Below, one piece after another: positions 8,541 through 16,905 of a stretch of 64,000 nt of DNA. Numbering within the stretch: position 1 is the first letter of the stretch; each line of letters opens with the position of its first letter. Source of the DNA: Stenotrophomonas sp. Ste86 (GTDB taxonomy: Bacteria; Pseudomonadota; Gammaproteobacteria; Xanthomonadales; Xanthomonadaceae); assembly GCF_024519465.1 (NCBI RefSeq), contig NZ_JALJRW010000021.1, positions 1 through 64,000 on the forward strand, written 5' to 3'. The translations under genes were made by a program, and so were the position numbers. The notes beneath the pieces are model-generated. The model made no database searches. It worked only from the letters and a program-made list of their open reading frames with translations, and was not told where the DNA came from.

Positions 8541-9446
8541 ATGGATATTGCAATGATCGGGCTGGGCAAGATGGGCGCCAACATGGCCGAGCGGCTGCAT
8601 CGCGGCGGCCATCGGGTGATCGGCGTCGACCCCGGTGAAGGCGCGCGCGCGAGCGCGGCCAAGCGCGGCTTCGAGGTCAGCGCGTCGGTCGCCGATGCGC
8701 TGGCGCAGCTGCCGGTGCCGCGCGTGGTGTGGCTGATGGTGCCGGCCGGCGAGGTGGTGGACCAGACCCTGGCCGCGCTGTCACCGCACCTGTCCGAAGG
8801 CGACGTGGTGATCGACGGCGGCAACTCGTATTACAAAGATTCGATGCGTCGCGCCGGCCAGCTGCTGGGCGAGGACGTCAGCTACATCGACTGCGGCACC
8901 AGCGGCGGCGTGTGGGGCCTGCAGGAAGGCTACAGCCTGATGATCGGCGGTGACACCGCGGCAGTGGAACGGGTGGGGGCGATCTTCCGCACGCTGGCGC
9001 CGGGCGAAGACCGCGGCTGGGCGCATGTCGGGCCGAGCGGTGCCGGCCACTTCTGCAAGATGGTCCATAACGGTATCGAGTACGGGATGATGCAGGCCTA
9101 CGCCGAAGGCTTTGCGCTGATGCAGCACAAGACCGCGTTCAACCTCGATCTTGCCCAGGTTGCCAAGGCCTGGCAGCACGGCAGCGTGGTGCGTTCGTGG
9201 CTGCTGGACCTCAGCGCCGATGCGCTTGGCCGCAACCCGCAGCTCGATGGCATTGCCCCGTACGTGGAAGATTCCGGCGAAGGCCGCTGGACCGTCGCCG
9301 AAGCGATCGACCTGGACGTGCCGGCACCGGTGATCACCCTGTCGCTGCTGGAGCGGCTGCGCTCTCGCGAGAAGAACTCCTTCAGCGATCGCCTGCTGGC
9401 GGCGATGCGCAACGAGTTCGGCGGCCACGCGATCAAAACCGAATAA
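8541..9446 (+). CDS. gnd: 6-phosphogluconate dehydrogenase, short NAD-type
   Basis: Oxidative decarboxylation of 6-phosphogluconate to ribulose 5-phosphate. At 301 residues it is the short class (about 300 rather than 470 residues). Visible are the Rossmann motif GLGKMGANMAERL, the substrate loop CGTSGGVWGLQEGYSLMIGG and the catalytic helix FCKMVHNGIEYGMMQ. An acidic residue (VIGVDPG) ends the second strand, where the short class usually prefers NAD rather than NADP; cofactor choice is inferred. AAGGTGA precedes the ATG. It starts 3 bases after the upstream secreted protein and is followed by a REP. Confidence 0.92.
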   Translation: MDIAMIGLGKMGANMAERLHRGGHRVIGVDPGEGARASAAKRGFEVSASVADALAQLPVPRVVWLMVPAGEVVDQTLAALSPHLSEGDVVIDGGNSYYKDSMRRAGQLLGEDVSYIDCGTSGGVWGLQEGYSLMIGGDTAAVERVGAIFRTLAPGEDRGWAHVGPSGAGHFCKMVHNGIEYGMMQAYAEGFALMQHKTAFNLDLAQVAKAWQHGSVVRSWLLDLSADALGRNPQLDGIAPYVEDSGEGRWTVAEAIDLDVPAPVITLSLLERLRSREKNSFSDRLLAAMRNEFGGHAIKTE

Positions 9447-9481
9447 GACCGCCGATGCAGCCGGTGGGTGGCGGGATCACG

Positions 9482-9507
9482 GTAGTGCCGGCCGCTGGCC
9501 GGCTCCT
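9482..9507 (+). repeat. SMAG-type REP palindrome
   Basis: GTAGTGCCGGCCGCTGGCCG followed by GCTCC, between the convergent gnd and oxidoreductase genes. A single copy. Confidence 0.88.
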
Positions 9508-9519
9508 CGCAGACGTTGA

Positions 9520-10593
9520 TCACGTGCGCGCATCGGCGCCGCCCGAAGATGCGCGCAGATCCACCCGCCGCCCGCTGCGCGCACTCTCCGCCCCGGCGTC
9601 CAGCAGGCGCATCAACTGCAGTGCCTCATCCGCGCTCACCGTGGGCGTGCCGCTGCCCAGCATCGCGTCGCGGAACGCCGCGTACAGCCGCCGGTAGTCG
9701 CCGGGCACGTTGTCGACCGTGCTGCGCTGGCTGCGGCCATGCTCATCGACCACGACGTGCTGGCCATGCAGCGGATCCAGACCCCAGCCCGGCGCGCCGG
9801 GCGCAATGCCATCGCGCAGCTGGTCTTCCTGCACGTCACGGCCGTCCTTGATATAGCTGCCCAAGTGTCCGTGCACCGCAAAGCGCGGATTGGCCGCGGC
9901 GACCAGCGAGCCGGCGTGCACGATCGCGCGGTGCCGCGGGTAATGCAGCACCGCGTGGAAGTAGTCATCGCTGCGTGCGTGGTCGCGTTGTGCGGTGATG
10001 TCGGCGCTGATCGCCGCCGGCCAGCCGAACAGCTGCAGCATCTGGTCGAGCAGATGCGGGCCCAGGTCCATCCACAGACCGGCACCAGGCACGTCGCTCT
10101 CCCGCCAGCGATCCCGCACCTGCGGGCGGTAGCGGTCGAAGTGCGAGTGGCACTCGGCCACGTCGCCCAGCACGCCACTGTCGAGCAGCTGGCGTAGGCT
10201 GAGGAAGTCGGCATCGAAACGCCGGTTCTGGAACACCGTGGCAACCCGTTCCGCCGCCTGCGCGGCCTGCACCACCGCCTCGGCCTGCGCCACGTCCAGG
10301 GTGAAGGGCTTGTCCACCAGCACGTGCTTGCCGGCCTGCAGTGCGGCGATGGCCAGCGGTGCATGCTCGGCGTTGGGGGTTACGATAACCACCGCATCCA
10401 CGGCCGGGTCATCGAACAGTTGCTGTGCATGCGCGCAGATGCGCACGTCGGTGAAGCTGCGCAGGAGCCGGTCGCGTTGCGAACTGACGATGCTGTGCAG
10501 CGTCAGGCCGGGGGTATGCTGGATCAACGGGGCGTGGAAGACGCTGCCGGCCAGGCCGTAGCCGATCAGTCCCACCTGCAGGGCCGTGGCCAT
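9520..10593 (-). CDS. Gfo/Idh/MocA family oxidoreductase
   Basis: A 357-residue NAD(P)-dependent dehydrogenase of the glucose-fructose oxidoreductase/inositol dehydrogenase family. The N-terminal Rossmann motif is VGLIGYGLAGSVFHAPLI, and the family lysine of the cofactor-binding region lies in VLVDKPFTLDVAQAEAVV. HLLDQMLQLFG and the following half form the C-terminal alpha/beta sugar-binding domain. The YdgJ-like start (GYGLAGSVFHAP) is common in enzymes acting on sugars or inositols, but the substrate cannot be read from the sequence. The gene is transcribed convergently with gnd and stands alone. Confidence 0.88.
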   Translation of the reverse strand: MATALQVGLIGYGLAGSVFHAPLIQHTPGLTLHSIVSSQRDRLLRSFTDVRICAHAQQLFDDPAVDAVVIVTPNAEHAPLAIAALQAGKHVLVDKPFTLDVAQAEAVVQAAQAAERVATVFQNRRFDADFLSLRQLLDSGVLGDVAECHSHFDRYRPQVRDRWRESDVPGAGLWMDLGPHLLDQMLQLFGWPAAISADITAQRDHARSDDYFHAVLHYPRHRAIVHAGSLVAAANPRFAVHGHLGSYIKDGRDVQEDQLRDGIAPGAPGWGLDPLHGQHVVVDEHGRSQRSTVDNVPGDYRRLYAAFRDAMLGSGTPTVSADEALQLMRLLDAGAESARSGRRVDLRASSGGADART

Positions 10594-10762
10594 GGTGAGC
10601 TCCAGAGGAGAGGGGGAGGGTCAGCGTAGCGGCTGCGGCCGCGCGGAGGAACATGAACAGCCGGAAAGGAACCTGAGTGGTTCACAGCAGCGTTATGTTC
10701 CGCCCACGTGCCGCACACGCGCTTCCCCCGACACTGGCCACACACCCAAGGAGACACCGAAC

Positions 10763-11137
10763 ATGACCAACACTACGCGCACTCTGCTTGCTGCTTCGCT
10801 GGCCCTCGGCATGGTTCTGGGTACGTCGTCGGCGATGGCAAAGGATCCGCCGAAGACCACCGACCATGCCGCCATGACCCATGCCGATACGCATGACTCC
10901 GACGCGCCGGTGACCGATAGCTGGATCACCACCAAGGTCAAGACCGATCTGCTCACCAGCAAGAACGTTCCGGGTACCGAGGTGATGGTGGAAACGGTCA
11001 ATGGCGTGGTGACCCTGAAGGGCACCGTGGCCAGCCAGGCCGAGCATGACAAGGCACTTCGCGTGACCAAGGGCATCAAGGGCGTGAAGAGCGTCGATGC
11101 CAGCGGCCTGAAGGTCGCGGCCGCTGCCAAGCGCTGA
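10763..11137 (+). CDS. Periplasmic BON-domain protein, OsmY-like
   Basis: A 124-residue secreted protein. The signal peptide covers about residues 1-27 (LAASLALGMVLGTSSAMA). After a His/Asp-rich stretch, one BON domain spans roughly residues 55-120, with DSWITTKVKTDLLTSKNV at its start and NGVVTLKGTVASQAEHDKA in the middle, ending KSVDASGLKV. BON proteins of the OsmY type respond to osmotic or envelope stress and bind membranes. AAGGAGAC sits 8 bases before the ATG, which decides the start over an in-frame upstream one. A strong terminator follows. Confidence 0.9.
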   Translation: MTNTTRTLLAASLALGMVLGTSSAMAKDPPKTTDHAAMTHADTHDSDAPVTDSWITTKVKTDLLTSKNVPGTEVMVETVNGVVTLKGTVASQAEHDKALRVTKGIKGVKSVDASGLKVAAAAKR

Positions 11138-11170
11138 TTCCAGCGTATCGCGGTAGCCGAACGTAGAAAC

Positions 11171-11199
11171 AGGGCGCGCCTTCGGGCGCGCTTTTTTTG
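11171..11199 (+). terminator. Intrinsic terminator after the BON gene
   Basis: GCGCGCC, loop TTCG, GGCGCGC, then a run of seven T. The tetraloop and T-tract are textbook for rho-independent termination on the plus strand. Confidence 0.93.
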
Positions 11200-11338
11200 T
11201 TTCCTTCTCAACGGCGGCGTCCTGTTTGCAAGGGCCGTGGTGGATGGTGCGCGGCGTTGTGCATGTGGTATCGGATAATTCAGGCGCGGGGTGTGGATCT
11301 TGATGCTGTTTCCGCTTGGGTTTGTCGCAAGCGTCGGG

Positions 11339-11437
11339 GCCCCGTAGCCGCCGGTAGGCCCCTGGCGCAAATGTCCCCCGGCCGCGTGGCGGCCTCCTCC
11401 TTTATTTTGCCCAGGGGCCTACCGGCGGCTACGGGGC
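11339..11437 (+). repeat. 27-bp inverted repeat element, copy B, with anti-SD-like loop
   Basis: The left arm starts GCCCCGTAGCCGCCGGTAGG (11339-11365) and is matched perfectly by the right arm at 11411-11437. Inside, GGCCGC-GTG-GCGGCC forms a second hairpin. The two single-stranded sides would be TGTCCCCC and CCTCCTCCTTTATTT, the latter shared with the element at 1-75. The 578-base gap between the BON gene and the kinase (11138-11715) contains this element and the BON terminator. No gene or clear promoter was recognised in the rest. Confidence 0.7.
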
Positions 11438-11715
11438 TACGCTCGCGGTCCGCAGGTGGATGCCGAGCTTCTTTGAGGGCGGTCGGTGGGTCGGGCGCGT
11501 CAAGGGCCGCAGGCCGCTTTATGTACGCCTCCGAACGAGAGAAAGCGTCCCGGCACCGGCGATGCGGCTTTTCTAAACTGTTCATTAAATGAGACCAGCC
11601 CTATTCACAATGCGCTGCGGTATATTCATGGCTTCGCCCGCGTCGACGTGCCAAGCAAGCCAAGGCCGCTGCGCTGGGCACCGCCGGTTACGGCACCGTG
11701 AGTTGAAGAGGGCAT

Positions 11716-13533
11716 ATGGCGCTGGTTTTCAGTGATGACGTCTGGGATCGCTGGCGCTTGCCGGCACTGACCCTGGCCGCCGTGGCCATCATCGTGGTCC
11801 CGTGGCTGACGCTGCGGAAGCTGTCTGAAGAAAATACCGAAGCCATGCGCTGGGTGACCCATACCCAGGATGTGGGCGTGGCGGTGTACCAGTTGCAGGC
11901 CGATGTGCGCGACGTGGAGTCGGCTGCGCTGACCATGTCCAAAGGCATCGACGCGCCAGGTCTGCGCGAGCGCCTTGGCCAAGCCAAGGACATCCCGCAG
12001 CGGCTGCAGCGGCTGACTGAACTGACCCGCGACAATCCCGAACAGCTGGTCCGCATCGGCCGCATCCAGTCGATGGTGGAACGGCGTATGGAACTGGCCA
12101 GGCAACTGGCGCGCTCGGCACCGGATTCGGACCAGCGCGAACTGGTCAAGGACCTGACCACCCGCTATCCGATCCGCAAGCTGATCGAAGAACTGCAGTC
12201 CAACGAAGAGACACTGCTGGCAGAGCGCAGCGCCGTATTCCAGAAACAGCAGCGCCAGGGCGAGTTCGTGTCGTGGTCGGCGCTGCTGGTGCAGTTGTCG
12301 CTGCTGGGCCTGGTGCTGTGGTTGCTGCATCGCCAGATCAGCCATCGCGCCAGCGCCGAGAAAGCCTCGCAGCGTTCGGCCGCACGCGCCGCCTCGGTGT
12401 TGAACACCGTGCGTGAACCGATCGTGCTGCTCGACCGTGAGTTGAAAGTGCAGCTGCATAATCCGGCCTTTGCCGAGCTCTACGGCCTGGATGAAACCAG
12501 CACCGAGATCCGCAGCCTGGACAGCATCGGCGACGGCGCCTGGAAGGATGCGGTGGTGCGCCAGCGGCTGATCGATGTGCTGCTGCGCGGCCGCGAGCTG
12601 TGGGATTACGAACACGAGCAGCGCACCGCCGACGAGCAGGTGCGCACCATGCTGATCAATGCCCGGCGCATGCCGCTGCCGGACAAGGACGATGAGGTGG
12701 TGCTGATGACGGTCAGTGATGTGACCGTGCAGCGCGCCGTGCAGCAGCGCGTGGAAGAACTGAACCGGCAGCTGGAAGGCAAGGTGGAACAGGTGTCCGA
12801 GGTGAACCGCGAGCTGGAAGCCTTCAGCTACTCGGTGTCCCACGACCTGCGCGCGCCGCTGCGCCACGTCGCCGGGTTCTCCGACAAACTTACCCGCCAC
12901 CTGGGCGATCAGGCCGACGAAAAGTCGCTGCACTACCTCGGGGTGATTTCCAACTCGGCACGCCGCATGGCTGCGCTGATCGACGACCTGCTGGTCTACT
13001 CGCGGCTGGGCCGGGCGGCGATGCGGATGCAGGCGGTGGACATGCAGTCGCTGGTGGCCGACACGCGCGCCATGCTCGATGCCAACCTGCAGAGCGAGGC
13101 CGAGGAAACCGGCGTGCGCCGCCACGTGGAGTGGAAGATCGCCCCACTGCCGATCCTGGTGTCCGATGAGAACATGATGCGCCAGGTGTGGTTGAACCTG
13201 CTGGGCAATGCCCTCAAGTATTCGTCCAACCGCGACCCGGCCCGGATCGAGGTCGAGTACCAGCAGCAGCCCGATGGCGGCCACCTGTTCACGGTGCGCG
13301 ACAACGGCGCCGGTTTCGACATGGCCTACGCCGGCAAGCTGTTTGGTGTGTTCCAGCGGCTGCACAAGGCCAGCGACTACCCCGGCACCGGCATCGGCCT
13401 GGCCAGCGTACGCCGCGTACTGACCCGCCACGGCGGCCGCATCTGGGCCGAGTCGGCCGTCGATGCCGGCGCCACGTTCCACTTCCTGCTTCCCCCTGCG
13501 CTCGACGCAATCAACAAGGGCTCCGCCGCATGA
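11716..13533 (+). CDS. Membrane sensor histidine kinase (CHASE3-like, PAS, HisKA, HATPase)
   Basis: A 605-residue inner-membrane kinase. The order is: first membrane segment (residues 14-32), a helical periplasmic region of CHASE3 type (about 35-180), second membrane segment (about 184-207), PAS domain (about 228-340), HisKA with phospho-acceptor His376 in SYSVSHDLRAPL, and HATPase with NLLGNALKYS (about 494), DNGAGFD (about 529) and GTGIGLA (about 557). The HisKA/HATPase sequence is of the bacteriophytochrome-like subclass. No chromophore-binding domain is present. GAAGAG precedes the ATG. It overlaps the next gene by ATGA, so the receiver at 13530 is its likely partner. The signal is unknown. 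Confidence 0.9.
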   Translation: MALVFSDDVWDRWRLPALTLAAVAIIVVPWLTLRKLSEENTEAMRWVTHTQDVGVAVYQLQADVRDVESAALTMSKGIDAPGLRERLGQAKDIPQRLQRLTELTRDNPEQLVRIGRIQSMVERRMELARQLARSAPDSDQRELVKDLTTRYPIRKLIEELQSNEETLLAERSAVFQKQQRQGEFVSWSALLVQLSLLGLVLWLLHRQISHRASAEKASQRSAARAASVLNTVREPIVLLDRELKVQLHNPAFAELYGLDETSTEIRSLDSIGDGAWKDAVVRQRLIDVLLRGRELWDYEHEQRTADEQVRTMLINARRMPLPDKDDEVVLMTVSDVTVQRAVQQRVEELNRQLEGKVEQVSEVNRELEAFSYSVSHDLRAPLRHVAGFSDKLTRHLGDQADEKSLHYLGVISNSARRMAALIDDLLVYSRLGRAAMRMQAVDMQSLVADTRAMLDANLQSEAEETGVRRHVEWKIAPLPILVSDENMMRQVWLNLLGNALKYSSNRDPARIEVEYQQQPDGGHLFTVRDNGAGFDMAYAGKLFGVFQRLHKASDYPGTGIGLASVRRVLTRHGGRIWAESAVDAGATFHFLLPPALDAINKGSAA

Positions 13534-13970
13534 CCGCACTCCGCACCATCCTCCTCGCCGAGGACAGCCCTGCCGACGCCGAGATGGCCGTCGACGCCCT
13601 GAAAGAGGCCCGCCTGGCCAACCCGATCGTGCACGTCGAAGACGGCGTGGAAGCGATGGACTACCTGCTGCGCCGCGGCGCCTTCGCCAACCGCGAGGAA
13701 GGCCTGCCGGCGGTGCTGCTGCTGGATATCAAGATGCCGCGCATGGACGGCCTGGAAGTGCTGCGCGAGATCCGCAACACCGAAGAGCTCAAGCGCCTGC
13801 CGGTGGTGATTCTGTCGTCCTCGCGCGAAGAAAGCGACCTGGCCCGCAGTTGGGACATGGGCGTGAATGCCTATGTGGTCAAGCCGGTGGACGTGGACCA
13901 GTTCTTCGGTGCGGTGCAGACCCTGGGCAAGTTCTGGGCGGTCATCAACCAGGCGCCGGAGATCGAGTAA
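13530..13970 (+). CDS. Single-domain response regulator, Rcp1-like
   Basis: A 146-residue receiver with no output domain. Acidic pocket LLAEDSPADAE, phospho-acceptor Asp66 in LLLDIKMPRMDGLE, switch serine in VVILSSSREESD and the conserved lysine in YVVKPVD are all present. The long loop before the Asp and the C-terminal helix FFGAVQTLGKFWAVIN are typical of Rcp1-type partners of phytochrome-like kinases. Its ATG overlaps the kinase stop (ATGA), and the hybrid kinase gene starts 3 bases after its stop, consistent with a phosphorelay encoded by one transcript. Confidence 0.93.
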   Translation: MTALRTILLAEDSPADAEMAVDALKEARLANPIVHVEDGVEAMDYLLRRGAFANREEGLPAVLLLDIKMPRMDGLEVLREIRNTEELKRLPVVILSSSREESDLARSWDMGVNAYVVKPVDVDQFFGAVQTLGKFWAVINQAPEIE

Positions 13971-13973
13971 GCC

Positions 13974-15491
13974 ATGCCGCTGACTGGCCCGTCCCTGGGT
14001 ATGCTGCGCGTCCTGCTGGTGGAAGATTCCGCCGAGGACGCCGAACTGATGTGCGAGCAGATGCTCGATGCCGGTCTTGAAGCCAGCTTCGAGCGGGTGG
14101 AGAGCGCGGGCGAGCTGCGCGAGGCGCTGAGCCGTTTCTCGCCGGACATCGTGTTGTCCGACCTTGCCATGCCCGGTTTTTCCGGCAATGAAGCGCTGCA
14201 GATCGTGCGCGGCTGGCATCCGGATGTGCCCTTCATCTTCGTGTCCGGCACGATGGGTGAGGAAAACGCGGTGGCCGCGCTGCACCAGGGCGCCAACGAC
14301 TACATCATCAAGCACCAGCCGGCGCGGTTGCCGTCGGCGGTGGCGCGCGCGGTACGCGAGTCGCGCAGCAGCATGGACCGCCAGCGGGTGGAAGCCGAGC
14401 TGATGCGTGCCCAGCGCCTGGAAAGCCTGTCGCTGCTGGCCGCCGGGCTCAGCCACGATCTGCGCAACATCCTGCAGCCGCTGCTGATCATGCCCGACCT
14501 GCTCAAGGCGCGGACCCAGGACCCGCAGCTGCACCACCTGGCCGACATCATCGCCGAGTGCGGCCGGCGCGGGCACGAGATGGCCGAATCGATGCTGTCC
14601 TTCGTGCGTGGCTCACGCAAGCCCAGTGAGCAGATCTGCATCGCGCACCTGTTCGAGGCGGTGGAGCTGCTGTTGCGCAGCAACCTGCCGGCCAAGGTCA
14701 GCCTGCACCTGGACGTGGCCGATGAAGGCCTGGCCGTGGATGCCAACTACACCGAGCTGCAGCAGGTGCTGTTGAACCTGTCCTTGAACGCGATCCAGGC
14801 GATGCCCAACGGCGGGCGACTGACGCTGCGCGCGGCCGCCGACCGCGATGGCCAGGGCGAGGAGTGGCTGCGCATCTCGGTGACCGACGAAGGCACCGGC
14901 ATGGATGCCGACACGCTGTCGCATCTGTTCAACCCGTTCTTCACCACCAAGGCCAACGGCACCGGCCTGGGGCTGATCTCGTGCAAGCGTATCGTCGAAG
15001 GCGTGCACGGCAGCATCCACGTGGACAGCACGGTCGGGGTCGGGACGCGTTTCGACCTGCTGCTGCCGATGCAGGAAGTGGCCGCTGACAGCGAGGCGGT
15101 GGATCAACCGATCGCCGCCGGTACCGGGCAGTCGATCCTGGTGGTGGATGGCGAGGCCACGCGTCTGTCGCTGCTGGGCAACGCGTTGTCCAGCCAGGGC
15201 TACCACCTGCAGCTGGCCTCCGACGGCGCCGCGGCGCTGCGCTGGATGCAGCAGGAAGCAATGCCGGCACTGGTGATCGCCGATGCCGGTTCCAAGCTGT
15301 TGTCGGCCAGCCACCTGCTGGGCGAAATGGCCGCGCTGGGCTTCCGCGGGCCGGCGCTGGTGCTGGAAGAGGCCGACGTCACCGTGCCACTGGCGGTGTT
15401 CCCGTCGACGATCAACGTGCACGTGCTGCGCAAGCCGCTGGAAATGCAGCAGGTGTTCCGTTCGGTGGCCGAGGCGTTGGAGACGGCCTGA
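13974..15491 (+). CDS. Hybrid receiver-histidine kinase-receiver protein
   Basis: A 505-residue soluble protein without membrane segments. An N-terminal receiver (residues 10-125, Asp63 in IVLSDLAMPGFSG) is followed by HisKA with His161 in LSHDLRNILQP, then HATPase (LNLSLNAIQAMPNGG, NPFFTTKANGTGLGL) and a C-terminal receiver-like domain from about residue 385 (SILVVDGEATRLSLLG). In the last domain the first acidic position reads VVDGEA and the acceptor strand reads VIADAGSK. The usual lysine motif near the end is present as VLRKPLE. It completes the three-gene signalling unit and may take phosphate from the single-domain regulator or act in parallel. Confidence 0.9.
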   Translation: MPLTGPSLGMLRVLLVEDSAEDAELMCEQMLDAGLEASFERVESAGELREALSRFSPDIVLSDLAMPGFSGNEALQIVRGWHPDVPFIFVSGTMGEENAVAALHQGANDYIIKHQPARLPSAVARAVRESRSSMDRQRVEAELMRAQRLESLSLLAAGLSHDLRNILQPLLIMPDLLKARTQDPQLHHLADIIAECGRRGHEMAESMLSFVRGSRKPSEQICIAHLFEAVELLLRSNLPAKVSLHLDVADEGLAVDANYTELQQVLLNLSLNAIQAMPNGGRLTLRAAADRDGQGEEWLRISVTDEGTGMDADTLSHLFNPFFTTKANGTGLGLISCKRIVEGVHGSIHVDSTVGVGTRFDLLLPMQEVAADSEAVDQPIAAGTGQSILVVDGEATRLSLLGNALSSQGYHLQLASDGAAALRWMQQEAMPALVIADAGSKLLSASHLLGEMAALGFRGPALVLEEADVTVPLAVFPSTINVHVLRKPLEMQQVFRSVAEALETA

Positions 15492-15510
15492 TCGTGGTGG
15501 GATTACCACG

Positions 15511-15581
15511 GTAGTGCCGGCCGTTGGCCGGCTCTGCCTGCACCCCACAGTGTCGGGTTGCCGGCCAGCGGCCGGCACTAC
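15511..15581. repeat. Inverted pair of SMAG-type REPs
   Basis: GTAGTGCCGGCCGTTGGCCG starts at 15511, and the inverse form TTGCCGGCCAGCGGCCGGCA ends with CTAC by 15581. The two face each other across about 20 bases and could form one long stem in a transcript. They separate the convergent hybrid kinase and Anbu genes. Confidence 0.88.
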
Positions 15582-15585
15582 GGTT

Positions 15586-16323
15586 TCAGGCCTCTTCCCA
15601 TGGAAACCGGGGCAGGGTGGTTACCGCCTGCTCCAGCTTGTGCGACCAGCTGCCGTGGATCTGCGCATACAGCGGGCTGTCGCCGGCCAGGCGCATGCGC
15701 TGGCTGATGCGCAGGTCATCCTTGCGGATCAGCACCAGATCCACCGGCAGGCCCACCGACAGGTTGGAGCGGATGGTCGAGTCCAGCGACACGATCGCCG
15801 TGCGCGCGGCATCTTCCAGCCGCGTCTGCGGGCGCAGGATGCGGTCCAGGATCGGCTTGCCGTACTTGGATTCGCCGATCTGCAGGAACGGGGTCTCCGG
15901 CGAGGCGGAAATCGCATTGCCGAGCGGGTAGATCATGTACATGCCCGGTTGTTCACCGGCAATCTGCCCGCCCAGGATCAGGGTGGCCTGGGTCATGATG
16001 CCGTCCTGTCCGGCGTCCTGCGCGGTGGCCTTGACCTGGCTGTCGACCAGCACGCGGCCAACGTACTCGGCCACCTCGAACAGGTGCCGGTAGGCGAGCA
16101 GGTTCTGCTCGCGCGCTTCCTCCACGTCGCGGCGCAGACGCGAGACCAGCAGTTGGGTGGTGGCCAGGTTGCCGGCGGCCATGATCACGAAGGCGGCCTG
16201 CCCGGGGAACTCGAATTCATGCAGCTTGCGATGGACCCGCACGTCGTCCAGCGACGCGTTGGTGCGGGTATCGGCGGCGAAGACCAGGCCTTCGTCCACC
16301 TCGATGCCGACGCAATAGGTCAT
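15586..16323 (-). CDS. Anbu-type proteasome-like peptidase
   Basis: A 245-residue Ntn-hydrolase. The start MTYCVGIEVDEGLVFAADTR is the signature of the Anbu (ancestral beta subunit) family; removal of Met would expose Thr2 as the catalytic nucleophile. The conserved Asp of the family lies in FAADTRT, and the lysine region is VHRKLHEF. Anbu forms ring-like assemblies distinct from HslV and the 20S proteasome; its substrates are unknown. In many bacteria it is encoded beside an alpha-E protein, a circularly permuted ATP-grasp protein and a transglutaminase-like protein. None is adjacent here: the neighbours are the signalling genes and folK. Confidence 0.9.
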   Translation of the reverse strand: MTYCVGIEVDEGLVFAADTRTNASLDDVRVHRKLHEFEFPGQAAFVIMAAGNLATTQLLVSRLRRDVEEAREQNLLAYRHLFEVAEYVGRVLVDSQVKATAQDAGQDGIMTQATLILGGQIAGEQPGMYMIYPLGNAISASPETPFLQIGESKYGKPILDRILRPQTRLEDAARTAIVSLDSTIRSNLSVGLPVDLVLIRKDDLRISQRMRLAGDSPLYAQIHGSWSHKLEQAVTTLPRFPWEEA

Positions 16324-16407
16324 GTCGGTGTCCTATGATGTGCACCCCGATTCTATGCGCAGGCCATGTTGGTCCCGTGTGGATTCGCCCCACGCACGCT
16401 GAATACC

Positions 16408-16905
16408 ATGACCACTGTGCTCCTGAGCCTGGGCAGCAACCTGCAGCCGCAACAGCATCTTCACGCCGCGGTGGACGCGCTGCGCGCGCGCTTCGGCGCG
16501 ATCGCGGTCTCGCCGGCCTACCGTACCGCCGCAGTCGGCTTCGACGGCCCGGATTTCCTCAACAATGCGGTGGCGATCGACACCGATGTGCCGCTGGATG
16601 CGCTCGATGCCTGGCTGCATGCGCTGGAAGACGCGCACGGCCGCGACCGCAGCGGCCCGCGCTTCTCCGACCGCACCCTGGACCTGGACGTGGTGTTCTA
16701 CGGCGACCTGATCGTGGAAGGCCCGGGCCACCTGCGCATTCCGCGCCCGGAACTCAAGCACGCCTTCGTGCTCAAGCCGCTGGCCGACATCGCCCCGGAC
16801 TTCATCGACCCGGTCAGCGGCCTGTCCCTGGCCGCGCTGTGGCGCGCCCATCGCCAGTACGGCGAGGCGTTCGAGACGATGGAACTGCTGCCCATTACCC
16901 GGTAG
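16408..16905 (+). CDS. folK: 2-amino-4-hydroxy-6-hydroxymethyldihydropteridine pyrophosphokinase FolK
   Basis: Folate synthesis: transfers pyrophosphate from ATP to 6-hydroxymethyl-dihydropterin. The 165-residue protein begins MTTVLLSLGSNL, the standard start. It retains PAYRTAAVGF and the signature GPRFSDRTLDLDVVFYG with its metal-binding Asp pair, then IPRPELKHAFVLKPLADIAP. The ATG at 16408 is chosen over an in-frame one at 16366 because it matches the family start. Its TAG stop is supplied by the GTAG end of a REP. It faces the FolM-type pteridine reductase gene, which may serve the same pathway. Confidence 0.95.
   Translation: MTTVLLSLGSNLQPQQHLHAAVDALRARFGAIAVSPAYRTAAVGFDGPDFLNNAVAIDTDVPLDALDAWLHALEDAHGRDRSGPRFSDRTLDLDVVFYGDLIVEGPGHLRIPRPELKHAFVLKPLADIAPDFIDPVSGLSLAALWRAHRQYGEAFETMELLPITR

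Noticed and set aside
11604-11626. Promoter for the kinase gene (TTCACA ... TATATT)
   Set aside because: The boxes are only 11 bases apart, too close for a sigma-70 promoter.
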